The notes under the pieces: generated by a model
What the model saw: only the letters and a program-made list of their open reading frames with translations
The model's database searches: none
What the model was told of the DNA's origin: nothing
NCBI RefSeq assembly: GCF_900105995.1
Contig: NZ_LT629785.1
Span: 3,472,001-3,536,000, forward strand
Length of the DNA: 64,000 nt
Direction of reading: 5' to 3'
Origin: Pseudomonas pohangensis
GTDB lineage: Bacteria > Pseudomonadota > Gammaproteobacteria > Pseudomonadales > Pseudomonadaceae
Made by a program: the position numbers and the translations under genes
Shown here: positions 1-8,111 of the stretch, piece by piece
Numbering within the stretch: the stretch's first letter is position 1
Layout of the letters: each line of letters begins with the position of its first letter

Positions 1-1092
1 ATCGAAGGCGTGCGCAATGTCACCGACACCACGCCGCTGCCCGGTATCGAATGGGAAATCCAGGTGGACCGCGCGCGCGCCGCACAGATGGGCGTCAACG
101 TCATCGAACTGGGCCGCGCGGTGCAGCTGGTAACCACCGGCGTGCTGCTCAGTGAATACCGGCCGACCAACACCACCGAGGAAGTGGAAATCCGCGTGCG
201 CTATCCGCTCGACGCGCGCGGCCTCGGGGTGCTGGATGAGTTGCGCATCAACACCCCGGATGGCGCGGTGCCGGTGAGCAGCTTCGTCACCCGTGTAGCC
301 AAGCCCAAGGTCGACAAGATCGAACGGCTGGATGCCATCGACATCATCAAGGTGCAGGCCGACATGCAGCCCGGCTTCCTCGCCGACAACGCCGTGCGCG
401 ATATCAAGGCGTGGCTGGTGGAACATCCGCTGGATCCGGGCGTGCAGGTGGTGTTCCGTGGCGCCAACGAGGAACAGGAAGACTCCCAGGCGTTCCTCGC
501 CGTGGCCTTCCTGCTCGCGCTGTTCCTCATGTTCGTGCTGCTGGTGACCCAGTTCAACAGCTTCTATCAGGCCTTCCTGACCCTGACCGCCGTGGTCACG
601 GCCACCGGCGGCGTGCTGCTCGGCCTGCTGATCACCGGCAGCACCTTCAGCACCATCCTCACCGGCGTCGGCGTGGTGGCGCTGGCCGGTATCGTGGTGA
701 ACAACAACATCATCCTGATCGACACCTACAACGTGCTGCGCGTCGAGCAGCCCGGACTGACGCCCGTTGAAGCCGCCGTGCGCACCTGTGCCCAGCGACT
801 GCGGCCGATCTTCCTGACCACCGCGACGACCATTCTCGGCCTGATCCCGATCGCCATCGGCGTCAGTATCGATATCGTCTCGCGGCAGATCGTGGTCGAC
901 GGCGTGGTGACCTCGTACTTCCGCCCGGTGGCTGAAGCCATCGTTTCCGGACTGTTCTTTGCCACCCTGATGACGCTGTTCTTCACCCCGGCGATGCTGG
1001 TGTTGCCGGAACGACTGCAGCAAATCTATCAGGCACACATCAGGCCGCACCTGCCAAAGCGCAAGTCCTCCAGCGCTGAAAACAAAGTCTGA
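1..1092 (+). CDS. RND efflux pump permease, C-terminal part (5' end outside window)
   Basis: The frame is open from the first base, so this is the 3' part of a longer gene; a GTG at position 10 is an internal Val codon, not a start. The visible 363 codons cover the second periplasmic porter/docking half and the last membrane helices of an AcrB-like proton-driven exporter. Visible marks are a block of hydrophobic helices from about codon 165 (VAFLLALFLMFVLLVTQFNS), a GIVVNNNIILIDTYN segment and the RLRPIFLTTATTILGLIPIA segment typical of HAE-type RND proteins. The protein ends in a short basic tail. The cognate membrane-fusion gene probably lies upstream, outside the window. Substrate cannot be inferred. 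Family assignment is firm; which RND subfamily is not. Confidence 0.93.
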   Translation: MEGVRNVTDTTPLPGIEWEIQVDRARAAQMGVNVIELGRAVQLVTTGVLLSEYRPTNTTEEVEIRVRYPLDARGLGVLDELRINTPDGAVPVSSFVTRVAKPKVDKIERLDAIDIIKVQADMQPGFLADNAVRDIKAWLVEHPLDPGVQVVFRGANEEQEDSQAFLAVAFLLALFLMFVLLVTQFNSFYQAFLTLTAVVTATGGVLLGLLITGSTFSTILTGVGVVALAGIVVNNNIILIDTYNVLRVEQPGLTPVEAAVRTCAQRLRPIFLTTATTILGLIPIAIGVSIDIVSRQIVVDGVVTSYFRPVAEAIVSGLFFATLMTLFFTPAMLVLPERLQQIYQAHIRPHLPKRKSSSAENKV

Positions 1093-1099
1093 CGCACAG

Positions 1100-1119
1100 C
1101 GTTGCGCCTTTGCGCAACG
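1100..1119. terminator. Short hairpin just after the RND gene
   Basis: CGTTGCGC and GCGCAACG form a perfect 8-bp stem around a 4-base loop, 7 bases after the stop codon. There is no T-tract, so a terminator role is inferred from position only. Confidence 0.45.
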
Positions 1120-1145
1120 TCTCAGACTTCCCCCGCGTAACCGCT

Positions 1146-1193
1146 GCACATCAGGCGCCACCGGACTCCCGAGCCGGCTGGCGCCTGATGTGC
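1146..1193. repeat. Long perfect inverted repeat (15-bp stem)
   Basis: The arm at 1146-1160 (GCACATCAGGCGCCA) is the exact reverse complement of 1179-1193. An inner CCGG/CCGG pair (1161-1164 and 1174-1177) extends the stem with one bulged C. It lies between the RND gene and the autotransporter promoter and lacks a T-tract. It may be a terminator, an mRNA-end stabiliser or a single-copy palindrome. Confidence 0.6.
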
Positions 1194-1296
1194 GTCTGCG
1201 CCCTGCGGGCCAGGCTGCTGCTCCAGGCAGCCCAGCAGCAGGCAAACAATCCCTGAAAGCGCAAAGGTCAAAAAACTGACTCAGGTCAAAACGCGC

Positions 1297-1325
1297 TTTA
1301 CATCACGTTTTAGACTATTTATATA
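1297..1325 (+). promoter_or_regulatory. Sigma-70 promoter of the autotransporter gene
   Basis: TTTACA at 1297-1302, a 17-base spacer and TATATA at 1320-1325 make a near-consensus promoter. The start codon at 1371 follows at a sensible distance, leaving a leader of roughly 40 bases with AAAGGGA as ribosome site. Confidence 0.65.
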
Positions 1326-1338
1326 CCCTGCTGGGTAT
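1323..1338. promoter_or_regulatory. Inverted repeat overlapping the -10/start region
   Basis: ATACCC-TGCT-GGGTAT is a perfect 6-bp-arm palindrome lying across the -10 box and the predicted transcription start. The position fits a repressor site. The AraC-type gene at 3786-4817 is one candidate regulator, by neighbourhood only. Confidence 0.4.
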
Positions 1339-1370
1339 CGTAATTATTAGAAAACCAAAGGGAAGTCCGT

Positions 1371-3713
1371 ATGAACAAGACCAACAACGCCACGCCGTTT
1401 GCCAAGACCCCCCTGGTAATCGCCATCGCCTGCGCCGGCTGGATGAGCGCCGCCCAGGCCGGGGAAATCCTCGATCTGAGCTATACAACGGGTGACGGTT
1501 ACATTCTTATCGATGCCGACGAAGAGGTTGTGGCCCCCGGGGTGAAGGCAGTAACCACCGACCTGAACAACAACGACTTCGTCGGCAACGGGTTTTCTCC
1601 GTCCGGCGATCCCAACTGCCTGATGGCCAGCTCTCCGGCCACCTGCGATTCACCGAAAAACTCCGGCAAGCGGATCAAGAACAACCTGACCGGGCGCGGC
1701 GCGTTCGAGCACGTCTACAACGTCAAGACCAGTGGCGGTACTACCGAATACCTGAACTACGGCAAGATCACCAACCGTACCGGCGCCCGCCTGCTCGGCT
1801 ATCAGGTCATCGTCGGCACCGGCACGGGTGCGAACTTCACGCCGGCCAGTGCATCGGATCAGGCCGGCTTGCTGGCCATGGACAATGTTCTCCCGCTGTC
1901 TGGCCAGGCTACCAGCTGGCCCGGCACCACCCAGGCCGAGGGGCAGAGCCCCCTGCAAAGAACCTGGCTGCCTGAGGGGCTGTTCGGTACCAAGCAGGAC
2001 ATGAGCGCCGGTTACTTCAGCCCGGACAACGCCGGATTCTTCTTTGAAACCGTAGGCACCGATACCCTGTCGGCGGATGGCATGTTTGCCAACACGGTGT
2101 ATTCACAGTTCTTCGGCGACGGCCTGCTGACCCGCGGCCAGCAGCCCCAGGCCCTGTTCCTGGATAACCTGGATCCGGACGTCGAGGACGATATTGTCTA
2201 CTGGAAAGCCGGCAACCTGTGGCTGGATGCTGCCGGAACGGTACAGGACACTGCCACCGTCGATGCGCTGCTGGCAACGCCCGGATACTACGTCGACACC
2301 ATCGAAGACCTGACCAACCTCAACATCAACTTCTCGATGGATATCGGTGACCTGACCGCTGGCCAGTTCACCGTACGCTACGTGCCGGTCTTCTCGCCAA
2401 TCGTCAACGCCGCCAGTTCCGACTACCAGCTGGCCGTTGCCAATTCGCTGGATGCCACCCAGATTCCCTACCTGTTCTTCGACCAGAACACCGCCGCCGG
2501 TGCAACCCCGACACCGACAGCCGCCTACTATGAATTCCAGGACATCATGAACGCCTTTGATGCCCTGGACCCGGCTGCCCAGTCCCAGGCGCTGGGCAGC
2601 ATGGGTACCAGTTACCTGCGCAACTACGGCACCCAGGGCCTGCTGATGGGCCGGGGCACACTGGAAGCCGTGCAGCAGCACCTGCAGGAAAACCGTATCA
2701 GTTCACTGACGCCGTCTTCGGTGAGCGCAGAAACCCTGGCCAACCAGCTCATGGGTACACCCGGCGCTGCCACGCTGGATCAGGTGGTTGGCCAGCCCAT
2801 CACCTCGACAGCCGATCTGGCCATGGCGCTGGATGACAACGGTAATACCGCCAGCGTTGCCCTGAATGAGACCACCAGCACCTTCATTTCCGGTTCGGCT
2901 TCCGAGGGCAACCTCGACAACAGCAATAATGGCACTGGTGCCGATTACTCCGCCTACTCGCTGACCGTAGGCCTGGACCATTACCTGCGCGATCAACTGC
3001 GGGTCGGTGCGGCGCTGGGCTACGGCCATAACGAAGGCGATGTCAACGACAACTACGGCAACCTTGATCTGGATGGTTACAGTCTGACCACCTTTGTCAG
3101 CTACGGTGGCGCCACCGGCCTGTTCACCGACGTACTGCTGGGTTACAGCTGGCTCGACTACGACAACGATCGCAAGATCAACATCGGCTCCGAGCAGCGC
3201 AAGGCCAAGAGCAATACCGACGGTGACCTGTCGAGCTTCGCCGTACGCAGCGGCTACAACTTCGAGCTGGGCCCGGTGATTGCCGGCCCGAGTCTGCGCT
3301 ACCAGTATCTGGACCTGTCGGTGGATGACTACACCGAGAAGGATGCCGGTGTACTCAACATGCATGTCGATGACATGAGTTACGACTCCAGCACGCTCGG
3401 CCTTGGTGGCCAGATGACCATGCCGATCGCGCTCGAGTCCGGCTTTCTGCGTCCCTATGCCGAAGCGCACTGGGTCAAGGAGTTTCAGGATGACAGCAGC
3501 CAGGTTGATACCAGCTTCGTCAGTGGCGTCGTACCTTTCCAGACGCCCATCGATGCCTACGACAGTGACTACATGACTGTCGGCGCCGGTGTCGAGACCA
3601 CCTTCATGGCCTCTGGCATGCCAGCCAGTCTTTCCGTCAACTACGACGGTGTGGTGAGCAACTCGGACTACAGCGACAACCGCGTCTCGCTGGATCTGCG
3701 TCTGGCGTTCTAA
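1371..3713 (+). CDS. Autotransporter with unknown passenger domain
   Basis: This 780-residue exported protein has a Sec signal peptide ending near AQAGE (residue ~31), a passenger of about 450 residues, and from about residue 500 a C-terminal beta-barrel of alternating amphipathic strands ending in LRLAF, the aromatic terminus that outer-membrane insertion needs. That architecture defines a type V (autotransporter) protein. The passenger start (GEILDLSY, and the VKTSGGTTEYLNYGKITNRT stretch) resembles the choice-of-anchor F group of secreted proteins, but I cannot name a function. No RGD, serine-protease or lipase motif was seen. It is acidic and rich in Asp, Asn and Tyr. It has its own promoter and is probably monocistronic. 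Confidence 0.85.
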   Translation: MNKTNNATPFAKTPLVIAIACAGWMSAAQAGEILDLSYTTGDGYILIDADEEVVAPGVKAVTTDLNNNDFVGNGFSPSGDPNCLMASSPATCDSPKNSGKRIKNNLTGRGAFEHVYNVKTSGGTTEYLNYGKITNRTGARLLGYQVIVGTGTGANFTPASASDQAGLLAMDNVLPLSGQATSWPGTTQAEGQSPLQRTWLPEGLFGTKQDMSAGYFSPDNAGFFFETVGTDTLSADGMFANTVYSQFFGDGLLTRGQQPQALFLDNLDPDVEDDIVYWKAGNLWLDAAGTVQDTATVDALLATPGYYVDTIEDLTNLNINFSMDIGDLTAGQFTVRYVPVFSPIVNAASSDYQLAVANSLDATQIPYLFFDQNTAAGATPTPTAAYYEFQDIMNAFDALDPAAQSQALGSMGTSYLRNYGTQGLLMGRGTLEAVQQHLQENRISSLTPSSVSAETLANQLMGTPGAATLDQVVGQPITSTADLAMALDDNGNTASVALNETTSTFISGSASEGNLDNSNNGTGADYSAYSLTVGLDHYLRDQLRVGAALGYGHNEGDVNDNYGNLDLDGYSLTTFVSYGGATGLFTDVLLGYSWLDYDNDRKINIGSEQRKAKSNTDGDLSSFAVRSGYNFELGPVIAGPSLRYQYLDLSVDDYTEKDAGVLNMHVDDMSYDSSTLGLGGQMTMPIALESGFLRPYAEAHWVKEFQDDSSQVDTSFVSGVVPFQTPIDAYDSDYMTVGAGVETTFMASGMPASLSVNYDGVVSNSDYSDNRVSLDLRLAF

Positions 3714-3730
3714 GCGCTCTGACGGCCTGA

Positions 3731-3773
3731 AGCGGCCCCGCCGGAACCAACACCGAGCGGGGCTGCTGTTTGT
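3731..3773. terminator. Probable terminator between convergent genes
   Basis: AGCGGCCCCG (3731-3740) pairs with CGGGGCTGCT (3758-3767) with one G-T pair, followed by the T-rich GTTTGTTGG. It lies between the autotransporter and the convergent AraC gene. Confidence 0.6.
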
Positions 3774-3785
3774 TGGTAGCGCGCG

Positions 3786-4817
3786 TCAGGCCCGGTCCAG
3801 GGCCTGGCGCCAGCGCAACGGGCTGATGCCGGCCCAGCGCTTGAAGGCGCGGGAAAAGGCATTGGCGTCATCGTATTGCAAGGATGCGGCAATCCCGGCA
3901 ACCGGCAGGTGGGTGCACAGCAGCAGCTGCCTTGCCATTTCAAAACGGGTCTGGCTGATCAGCTGTTGCAGCTTGCTACCTTCGGCTTCCAGTCGCCGTC
4001 TGAGCGTTCGCTCACTGATACCCAGTTCGCGGCTGATGCTGGCAGCAGATGCCTGACCGGCTGGCAACAAGTGCAGCAGGATGCGTTCAACCTGCTCGCC
4101 CAGCCCCATATTAATCCGTGCCGCCTCCAGCGTTGCGCTGATTCGTGCAAACACCGCCGGATCTGCTGCGGCAATCGGCTGGTCCAGCCAGCGCCGGTCA
4201 AAGATCACGCCCGGCATCTGCGCATCGAACTGCAGCTTGCAGCCGAACAGGCCGCGATAGGCCTGGATAGCCACAGGCCGTGCCCTGCTGAAATTTACCC
4301 GCCGCGCTTGCCATGCCGGCCCGCAAAGCTCGCGCAGCATTCGGCAAGCCATCGCCAGGGCTGTATCCTGGATTTGCGCCGTGTCGAACAGGTCATGATG
4401 GTAGACGCTGTAACCCAGCAGGCATTGGCTTGGCGATACATCGATCAGCACCGGAGCGGCGCCACGGTCATGTACTTGCAGGTGCCTGGCCAAGCCGCCG
4501 AGGGCCGCGCCAACATTCGGCGCGTTGCGCAGCAGCTCGCCAACGATGCCCAGCCGGGAGAGAGCAAAACACTCCCCGACCAGCAGGCCGAAATGTGCGC
4601 AGCCGGTGTGGCGCACACAAGCATCCAGCAGGCGCGCCAATGCCGCGTAGTCAATGCGGTTGTCGGGGTTGCCGAACACCCGCAGGGCCAGGCCGACCTC
4701 TTTGAATAGCGGATCCGGCGAAACACCAAAGCTCAGCAGCAGCTCCGGAATGTCCAGCAGCGGGGCAATCCGTAAATGTCCGGGCAGGCTGGGAATCGGT
4801 GAAGGTGCAAGCATCAC
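3786..4817 (-). CDS. AraC-family transcriptional regulator
   Basis: The 343-residue protein has an N-terminal effector region of the arabinose-binding-like type found in OruR/ArgR-like AraC proteins (about residues 20-210) and a C-terminal double helix-turn-helix. The second motif reads IAASLQYDDANAFSRAFKRWAGISPLRWRQ (shown from 3786 side), the classic AraC signature. It is convergent with the autotransporter gene and divergent from the beta-barrel gene at 5077. The 260-base intergenic region upstream could carry operators for itself or that neighbour, but no clear direct repeats were seen. Effector and targets are unknown. Confidence 0.88.
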   Translation of the reverse strand: MMLAPSPIPSLPGHLRIAPLLDIPELLLSFGVSPDPLFKEVGLALRVFGNPDNRIDYAALARLLDACVRHTGCAHFGLLVGECFALSRLGIVGELLRNAPNVGAALGGLARHLQVHDRGAAPVLIDVSPSQCLLGYSVYHHDLFDTAQIQDTALAMACRMLRELCGPAWQARRVNFSRARPVAIQAYRGLFGCKLQFDAQMPGVIFDRRWLDQPIAAADPAVFARISATLEAARINMGLGEQVERILLHLLPAGQASAASISRELGISERTLRRRLEAEGSKLQQLISQTRFEMARQLLLCTHLPVAGIAASLQYDDANAFSRAFKRWAGISPLRWRQALDRA

Positions 4818-5076
4818 AACGGCTCACTATCGGGCTGATCGAGTGCCGGTCAGGTCTGCATCACGGCCTGCCCGGAGCCGCCATAATGGCCAGAACAGCA
4901 AGATTCATCCAGAGCCGCGAGTGCTGGATTGTTATTGCTGGGCGCAACGCGTAACCGCGATCAGCATCAAGACGGCGGGTTTAATAAGCTGAGGAAAACG
5001 CAGTACACTCCCAGCCTTGTTATTCTGTTTCAAGGTGCTACACAGAATGATTACTACTTTCCAAAGGGAGATTGCC

Positions 5077-5892
5077 ATGAGAACAGTATTGGCCAACACA
5101 GCAGCAATTCTGGCTGTTTCCAGCTGCTTTGCCTCCGGGACGGCCTTCGCCGCGCTCAGCTCGGAAGAGCTGGCCAAGCTGGCACAAAACCCGATTGGCA
5201 ACCTGATCAGCGTGCCGTTCCAGAACAACACCAACACCAATGTCGGGCCGGAAGAGAAAAACCAGAACATCCTGAATATCCAGCCGGTGATTCCGGTTTC
5301 GATCGACGAGAACTGGAACATCATCACCCGCACCATTTTACCGATCATTTCCGAGCCGCCGCTGTCGCCGTATGACAACCGTACCAACGGCGTTGGCGAC
5401 GTGCAGTTCAGCGCGTTTCTTTCGCCAGCACAACCCGGCGCCTGGATCTGGGGGGTAGGCTCGATTGTTCAGGCGCCAACCAACACCCATGAACTGGGCA
5501 ATGACAACTGGGGTGTCGGGCCGACAGCCGTACTTCTGCATCTGGAAAAGGGCAGCCCCTGGGTCTACGGTGCGCTGGTCAACAATGTCTGGTCGGTGTC
5601 CGCTGACCAGCGTGGCGGCTCGTACAACAACGGGCTGATACAGCCGTTCGTGAATTACAACTTCGAGGCTGGTTTCTACCTGGTATCTGCACCGATCATC
5701 ACTGCCAACTGGCATGCCGAGGACAGCGACGATGTGTGGACGGTGCCGGTGGGCGGTGGCATAGGCAAGATATTTCACCTGGGGCGGATACCGGTGAACA
5801 CCCAGGTGAGCGCTTACCACAACGTGGAAACGCCGGAGTACGGTGCCGATTGGCAGTACCGCGTGCAGGTGCAGTTCATGTTCCCCAAGTAG
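5077..5892 (+). CDS. Outer-membrane beta-barrel protein (neuromedin U-like / phenol-pathway MetA-like)
   Basis: The start at 5077 is chosen because AAAGGGAG stands 7 bases upstream and the next residues form a signal peptide cut near AFAALS; the longer frame from 5017 lacks both. The 271-residue mature region shows alternating hydrophobic and polar strands, many aromatic and Gly/Asn turns, and ends VQVQFMFPK. It contains the phrases QPVIPVSIDENWNIITRTILP and GVGDVQFSAFLSP, which I associate with the bacterial family misnamed neuromedin U, related to putative outer-membrane transporters. The function is not established. Confidence 0.75.
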   Translation: MRTVLANTAAILAVSSCFASGTAFAALSSEELAKLAQNPIGNLISVPFQNNTNTNVGPEEKNQNILNIQPVIPVSIDENWNIITRTILPIISEPPLSPYDNRTNGVGDVQFSAFLSPAQPGAWIWGVGSIVQAPTNTHELGNDNWGVGPTAVLLHLEKGSPWVYGALVNNVWSVSADQRGGSYNNGLIQPFVNYNFEAGFYLVSAPIITANWHAEDSDDVWTVPVGGGIGKIFHLGRIPVNTQVSAYHNVETPEYGADWQYRVQVQFMFPK

Positions 5893-6305
5893 GGCCTGAC
5901 GCCTTGCTTGCGTGCTCGCCGGGTGCTCAATCGGCACGCCTGCACGCTGATCCGACGCTTGATAAGTGTGGATTCGGGCAAGTCGCGGACAATCAGCGAT
6001 GGCCGAAAATGCAAGATTTTTTCATATCGGCGGGTGCTAGAGTTCTATTGGTAGCCGCAACATTGGCTGGCTGATGATTTCGCCTTTACCGGCGGCTTGA
6101 GCTAGCCTGGCAACCAGCTGTTGCTGAAGTGCAGCGCGGACGCACGGGGCTTCGCCGGACTGGCACACTTGTATCTGTAACGCTGCACACAGCTGACCCT
6201 GCCTGATGAAATGGCCACCACCGTGCCAGCTGGAAACTTTCAGGCTGCAGGCTGGTCCCATCAGGCGCAAAACCTGTTTTTCCGAAAACCACTGGAGTAA
6301 ATCAG
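5893..6305. other. Intergenic stretch of about 410 bases
   Basis: No gene with ribosome site and coding character was recognised. It must hold the hdeA promoter. An AT-rich patch at about 6010-6055 is a possible promoter area, but no confident -35/-10 pair could be assigned. Confidence 0.4.
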
Positions 6306-6617
6306 ATGAAAAAGATCGTTGTTGTTTCCGCCGCCATGGTCCTTGCCGGTACTGCTGTTCTGGCTCAGGCCGATACCGCGAAAAAGCCGGTCACCGACTG
6401 GACCTGTGAGGAATTCCTTTCGGTTGATACCGTCTCGCAACCGGCCGTGGTTGGTTACGTGCAGGCGCTCAACAGCAAAGGGCAACCGGAAGAAGGCATG
6501 TTTGATGTCGTCACCGCTACCAAGGTGAGCCAGCTGACTGCCGACGAGTGCAAGGTCGAGCCCAAGGCCTCGTTCATGAACAAGCTCAGAACCATCTGGG
6601 AAAAGCAGGGCAAGTAA
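6306..6617 (+). CDS. hdeA: HdeA-like periplasmic acid-stress chaperone
   Basis: The 103-residue exported protein has a signal peptide cut near LAQADT. Its mature part carries the HdeA pattern: PVTDWTCEEFLSVD with the first cysteine, then QPAVVGYVQALN, then the second cysteine in LTADECK. These cysteines form the single disulphide of HdeA. HdeA proteins are ATP-independent chaperones that unfold at low pH and hold periplasmic clients soluble. The length matches the family. The gene stands alone; GGAG lies 9 bases before the ATG. Whether it responds to acid here is not shown by the sequence. Confidence 0.85.
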   Translation: MKKIVVVSAAMVLAGTAVLAQADTAKKPVTDWTCEEFLSVDTVSQPAVVGYVQALNSKGQPEEGMFDVVTATKVSQLTADECKVEPKASFMNKLRTIWEKQGK

Positions 6618-6671
6618 CCGCCAGCCTTAAATGACTGCCTGCACCGCCAGCAGTCAGGCAGTCAGGCAGTG

Positions 6672-6695
6672 CCGGCCCGCTGGTTCGCGGGCCGG
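6672..6695. terminator. Hairpin between convergent hdeA and sbtB-like genes
   Basis: CCGGCCCGC pairs exactly with GCGGGCCGG around a 6-base loop. A weaker GACTGCCTG/CAGGCAGTC pairing lies just before it. There is no T-tract. Confidence 0.4.
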
Positions 6696-6725
6696 TAATC
6701 TCTGCACAAAGACGCAACACCCGCC

Positions 6726-7028
6726 TCAGAATTTCTCCGGTCGCAGTACCTGAACCTGCGACAGGTAGCAGACCATCGCATAGTTGTCGTAATAACGCTG
6801 TTGCAAATGGCTGGCGATACGTTCGGCCAGTTCGGCGGCGCAGATGACTTCCACGCGGATATTGCCCTCGGTATCCCAGTCGGCGCTGCGCAGGCCCTGA
6901 TGGCCACGGCCACGGGCATCGGAGATGGTCCAGCCGGGTGCGCCGAGCTGCTCCAGATCGACGACCAGTTTTTTCTCCAGCGCTGCCTCGCAGATCACGG
7001 TCAGCAGGGTACGGGTAGATGCCGGCAT
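6726..7028 (-). CDS. PII-like signalling protein, SbtB type
   Basis: The 100-residue protein has the size and ferredoxin-like pattern of PII-related regulators: LLTVICEAALEKKLVVDLEQLGAPGWTISDARGRG resembles the PII strand-helix-T-loop entry. It starts one base after the stop of an SbtA-type permease. In cyanobacteria SbtB binds adenyl nucleotides and blocks bicarbonate uptake by SbtA; the same partnership is inferred here from pairing and similarity. It is not a standard GlnB/GlnK, as the usual uridylylated tyrosine T-loop was not seen. Nucleotide specificity is unknown. Confidence 0.78.
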   Translation of the reverse strand: MPASTRTLLTVICEAALEKKLVVDLEQLGAPGWTISDARGRGHQGLRSADWDTEGNIRVEVICAAELAERIASHLQQRYYDNYAMVCYLSQVQVLRPEKF

Positions 7029-7029
7029 G

Positions 7030-7971
7030 TCAGAGTCCCCAGGCGATCAGTTGTTCGGCCAGCGCCAGATACAGCGGGATGCCGACCAGGATATTGAACG
7101 GAAAAGTGATGCCCAGCGAGGCGGTCAGCGACAGCGACGGATTGGCCTCGGGCAAAGCCAGGCGCAAGGCTGCCGGCACCGCAATGTAGGAGGCACTGGC
7201 CGCCAGGGTTGCCAGCACCGCCGTGCCGCCCAGCGACAGGCCCATGCTGCGCGCCAGCAGGGCGCCAATCAGCGCACCGAGCAACGGCATCAGCAGGGCG
7301 AAGCCGAGCAGGCGCAGGCCGAACTGTTTCAGCGCGCCGAGCTGGCCGGAGGCAATCAGGCCCATTTCCAGCAGGAAGAACGCCAGCACCGGTTTGAACA
7401 TGCTGGTGTACAGCGGCTCCAGCGGCTTGATGCCTTCCTTGCCGGCAATCGCGCCAATCACCAGCCCGCCGAGCAGCAGCATGATGCTCTTGCCGAGGAA
7501 GATTTCGCGGCCCAGTTCCTTCCAGTCAGTCTCCCGGCTGATGCCCTTGGCCAGCACGATACCGACCAGAATCGCCGGAATCTCCAGGATCGCCACGAAC
7601 AGTGGCATGTAGCTTTCGAAGTCGATGCCGCGCGAGACCATGAAGGCCACCACCACGGCGAAGGTCCCGGCACTCACCGAACCGTAGTGCGCTGCCACTG
7701 CCGCCGCGTTGATGCGGTCGAAACGCAAACCGCGCAACAGCACGAAGGCCACCACCGGCAACAGCACACCCAGGCCCAGCACCAGCCCGGCCTGGCCGAG
7801 CAGCCGCGCACTGGCCTGCTCGGCCAGCTCGACACCACCGTGCAGGCCGATGGCCAGCAGCAGCAGGATCGACAGGGTTTCATAGAGTGCCGGCGGCAGC
7901 TTCAGTTCGCTTTTCAGCAGCCCGGCCAGCAGGCCGAAGACAAAGAACAGTACAACCGGATCGAGTGCCAC
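7030..7971 (-). CDS. Sodium-dependent bicarbonate permease, SbtA family
   Basis: This 313-residue integral membrane protein has about ten hydrophobic segments in two halves, beginning VVLFFVFGLLAGLLKSELKLPP and including the cytoplasmic-face motif SASYIAVPAALRLALPEANPS. These fit the SbtA/DUF897 family. SbtA proteins bring in bicarbonate with sodium. The gene follows the pyruvate carboxylase genes on the same strand with 140 bases between, which hold a REP pair, and is followed at once by its PII-like partner. Feeding bicarbonate to pyruvate carboxylase is a plausible role but is inference. Confidence 0.82.
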   Translation of the reverse strand: MALDPVVLFFVFGLLAGLLKSELKLPPALYETLSILLLLAIGLHGGVELAEQASARLLGQAGLVLGLGVLLPVVAFVLLRGLRFDRINAAAVAAHYGSVSAGTFAVVVAFMVSRGIDFESYMPLFVAILEIPAILVGIVLAKGISRETDWKELGREIFLGKSIMLLLGGLVIGAIAGKEGIKPLEPLYTSMFKPVLAFFLLEMGLIASGQLGALKQFGLRLLGFALLMPLLGALIGALLARSMGLSLGGTAVLATLAASASYIAVPAALRLALPEANPSLSLTASLGITFPFNILVGIPLYLALAEQLIAWGL

Positions 7972-8006
7972 GTTTCACCCCCAGCAACCAAAGAAACGCT
8001 GCACAA

Positions 8007-8030
8007 ACACGCACACACGCACACACGCAC
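8007..8030. repeat. Three perfect tandem copies of ACACGCAC
   Basis: An 8-base unit is repeated head to tail three times in the gap between pycB and the SbtA-type gene, directly beside a REP pair. Confidence 0.8.
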
Positions 8031-8032
8031 CC

Positions 8033-8100
8033 GTAGGGTGGGCTTCAGCCCACCGCTACCACAGATTGGCGAGTTATTGGTGGGCTGAAGCCCACCCTAC
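8033..8100. repeat. REP family A, inverted pair (BIME-like)
   Basis: A 22-base unit at 8033-8054, starting GTAGGGTGGGC, recurs as its exact reverse complement at 8079-8100, with 24 bases between. Each arm also folds on itself (GTGGGCT/AGCCCAC). The same pair occurs at 24004-24069, with single or degraded copies at 57879 and 59298. Confidence 0.85.
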
Positions 8101-8111
8101 TCACACCCTGC

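Noticed and set aside
8007..8030. ACACGCAC repeats as a small CRISPR or SSR locus
   Set aside because: Only three copies of an 8-mer with no spacers; a simple tandem repeat.
6925..8088. 387-codon Gln-rich frame antisense to the SbtA/SbtB genes
   Set aside because: Antisense to two recognised genes and compositionally a mirror of membrane-protein codons.
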